Shown here piece by piece: positions 56,708 to 59,700 of a stretch of DNA of 64,000 bases. Within the stretch, counting starts at the first letter, position 1, and each line of letters opens with the position of its first letter. The DNA comes from Chrysomallon squamiferum (lineage: Eukaryota > Mollusca > Gastropoda > Neomphalida > Peltospiridae): positions 10,553,476-10,617,475 of the forward strand of contig CM022665.1 in assembly GCA_012295275.1 (NCBI GenBank), given 5' to 3'. The notes beneath the pieces are model-generated. The model saw only the letters and a list, made by a program, of their open reading frames with translations. It was not told the origin of the DNA and searched no databases. The translations under genes and the position numbers were made by a program.

Positions 56708-59700
56708 TATTGTCAAATAACTGGACAATAATTTAGGTCACTCAACTAGAAGTTAGAACTGTACTTTTATATTTCCATTTCCTTAATACAGTATAATGCA
56801 CCAATACTTATGAATTATTTATTTGTCCTAATTACTTATTTTGTAAATGTTATATGTATATAAAAGTTTTAATGAGAAAGATATTGGGCAGTAGAATGTT
56901 AATCCATTTGTGATTCAGATATGATGAACATCAGTGAATTTAAACTGCAATGATGTGGAAGTTTCATTTTATTATTAACAAACCCATTTACTTTTCTGAA
57001 TTTTGATTTATGTTGTTTTTCCATAACAATTTGTGAGGTTTTGTGGGGTTTTTGTTTGTTTTGTTTCTTTTAAAATTAATTATTGCCTAAATTTATTTAG
57101 TAAAATAAAACAAAACAAAACAACATAAAATAAAATAAAATTAAATTAAATTAAATTAAATTAAATTAAATTAAATTAAATTAAATTAAATTAAATTAAA
57201 ATAAAATAATTTTTTATACCAAAGATTTTCAAAATGAATGAAATACAAAAAACTTTAAACAAACAAAAAAGACAATAAATTTTAAAATTTTTCCAATGTT
57301 TTGTTAACACCGGTACAATAAAATGGAATATTTTTACTAAATCTTACAATCTGTGAAAGTAAACTGATTTTAGCAGCACATCTTTACCTGGACTATTGAT
57401 TGTATAAACAAGATAAGCCAAACTGTGATGATTTTATGTTTACACAGTGTACACAAGACTAATCAATACAGTTTCAAGATCACATTGCCTGTATAAAACA
57501 TACATGCACATGCACACAAAGACACACACAAACACTTAAGTGTTCTTATGTCTGTGTGTGTGGGTGTTAGTGTTATGAAGCTGCCATGATCAGTGAAAAC
57601 AAATGCATAACAATTAAAACCATTTATAAAAAATGGGAAAACTGAAAAAACATCCTCTTTGATTTTGTTTGGGTGGTGTGTTTTAAAGTATGCCGCAGAG
57701 GCAAAGATGTGAGGTACAAGGTTTACATTGACAAGTGATGGTTTATTCTGAGAGGTGTGGTTTATAATGAAAAGTGTATGTTATTGTGTACACTTCACAT
57801 GAATTCAAGGGCAACATGACACATAAGCGTGACCAAATTAACTGAAAAAAAGCTTCTGAACTCCATGGTGGGATTGGAAAGTTTTGATGACAGATTCTCT
57901 CACTAACAGTTTTATAGCCTGACACTGTGACTGGGTGCAATCTATCAAATAAAATTATTAATTAGTTATTTTGCAAAATATATAAAATGTCTAAAACAAT
58001 GGTTAAAGCATCATTATATTAACACTGTGTAGACTGTATGGTTAATGATTGTGTAATATGAAGATGTATCTATTGTGTATATGCATGAATATGTTTTGTG
58101 TTATGTTGGGTATCTATTTATTATTTGTTATTTTTAAAACTGATGTGTTGTTGGAAATGTGGCAAGATTATGAAATTATAAGAACCAGTCTGTATGAACC
58201 AGTGCAAACTGGCTGAATGCCACCACTGCCTGAGCTACTAAAACTGGTATCTTGACATATTCAATAATGTTACAAAATCACTTCCCTTTTTAAAAACCCT
58301 TGCAGAAGCAATTAAATACTTCTTTTTCATTGTCCCTGATTATTTTATTTATTTTAAAATTTCAAATTAATAACTGATAATGATGTTAAAAAACTAATAA
58401 TTTAGATAAAACAAATATATACTTCATGTACAGGAAAATGTTTATAAAACACTATATAACAAAGAAGTTTATATATTGCTTTTTGATCATTTCAGTGCAT
58501 TAAACATAATGAATGTATGTGTATCTGTGCTTTTTTTTTTTTTTCCAATCTTATCAGTACATTTTATATACATAAGACATACTTATAACGTTAAACATAT
58601 TTTTAAAAAGCAAGATATTTAAGTTAGTGCCTTTTTTTTTTCACATACACTACAGGAGGTCTTTGAAGATTAGAATCATAAGGAAATAGCCATTCTTGCA
58701 GATTCAGTGTACATATATATCTACAGCAATATAAAATATGTCTAGATAATGTTCTAGCTGGAAACTGATATCAGAAGGAGGTCAATGCTGAATTTAACAG
58801 ACTGCATCTAAACAGATGTCATTTGCATGCAGTCAGAATGCAAGATTTCTAGAACACATTGATAAAATCTCTGATAAGAGCCAAACTCAGTGACCGCTTC
58901 TGAATATTCTGCAGACACTGGTTATCTTAATCCCAAGTGTATTTCAGTTTCCACAAAAAAGGCCATAAATGAAGGGCAATAAAAGTGGTTATTCTGCATT
59001 GAAAACTGTGCATAACATGAAGATATGCTTTAATATATAATGACTTATCACAGAAAGTAACTAAAAGTCTCAGTGACCGATTAACTATATCTCTACACAT
59101 TTTTCAGTAAAAATGTTATTATAAACATATTGTATTAAGGCATAGCTTTTATATAGAGATGATGTGAGAAAGAAAATTTTATTTTATTAAACCATGGGTT
59201 ACTCTCATAAGAAACAACATTTTTGTATATAAATCTTCCTATAGACAACATATATAAAAAATATGTAACAATGGTATGATAAACAAGGGAATCTGTCTAG
59301 AATGGGGTATGTATGAATACTTAACAATACAGAGAGAATCTTGGTTAATACAACAAAATGGTAAGTGAGTACAAATCTAAAAATCCAGTGAACAAAAATA
59401 TATCTCTGTGTTTGTGCACAGGTGTGTAATAATTAATATCATATTGAATATAAATCTTGTTAGAAAAGCATATTTAAAACAAAAATCACTCTAGTTATTA
59501 CCTCTGGTTTGACTGAATAAAGAATAGAATACATAACTACAGTAACATTTTAAAAGAAATTTATATATATTATTTTACTGGGTTTTTCAAAACTTTTCTC
59601 ATACATACTACACTCAAAAGACAGTGATAAGAAGAACACACACAAACATACACACACATACACAAACACACATACACAAACACACACACACACACAAATC

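Noticed and set aside
57743-57940. 65-codon - strand open frame in a less AT-rich part of intron 1
   Set aside because: No recognisable domain, no splice context, and its length is expected by chance; an old repeat is possible but unsupported.
58800-58850. Octamer-like 'atttgcatgcag' in intron 1 as a possible enhancer
   Set aside because: A single eight-base word in 64 kb of AT-rich DNA is expected by chance and nothing else supports it.
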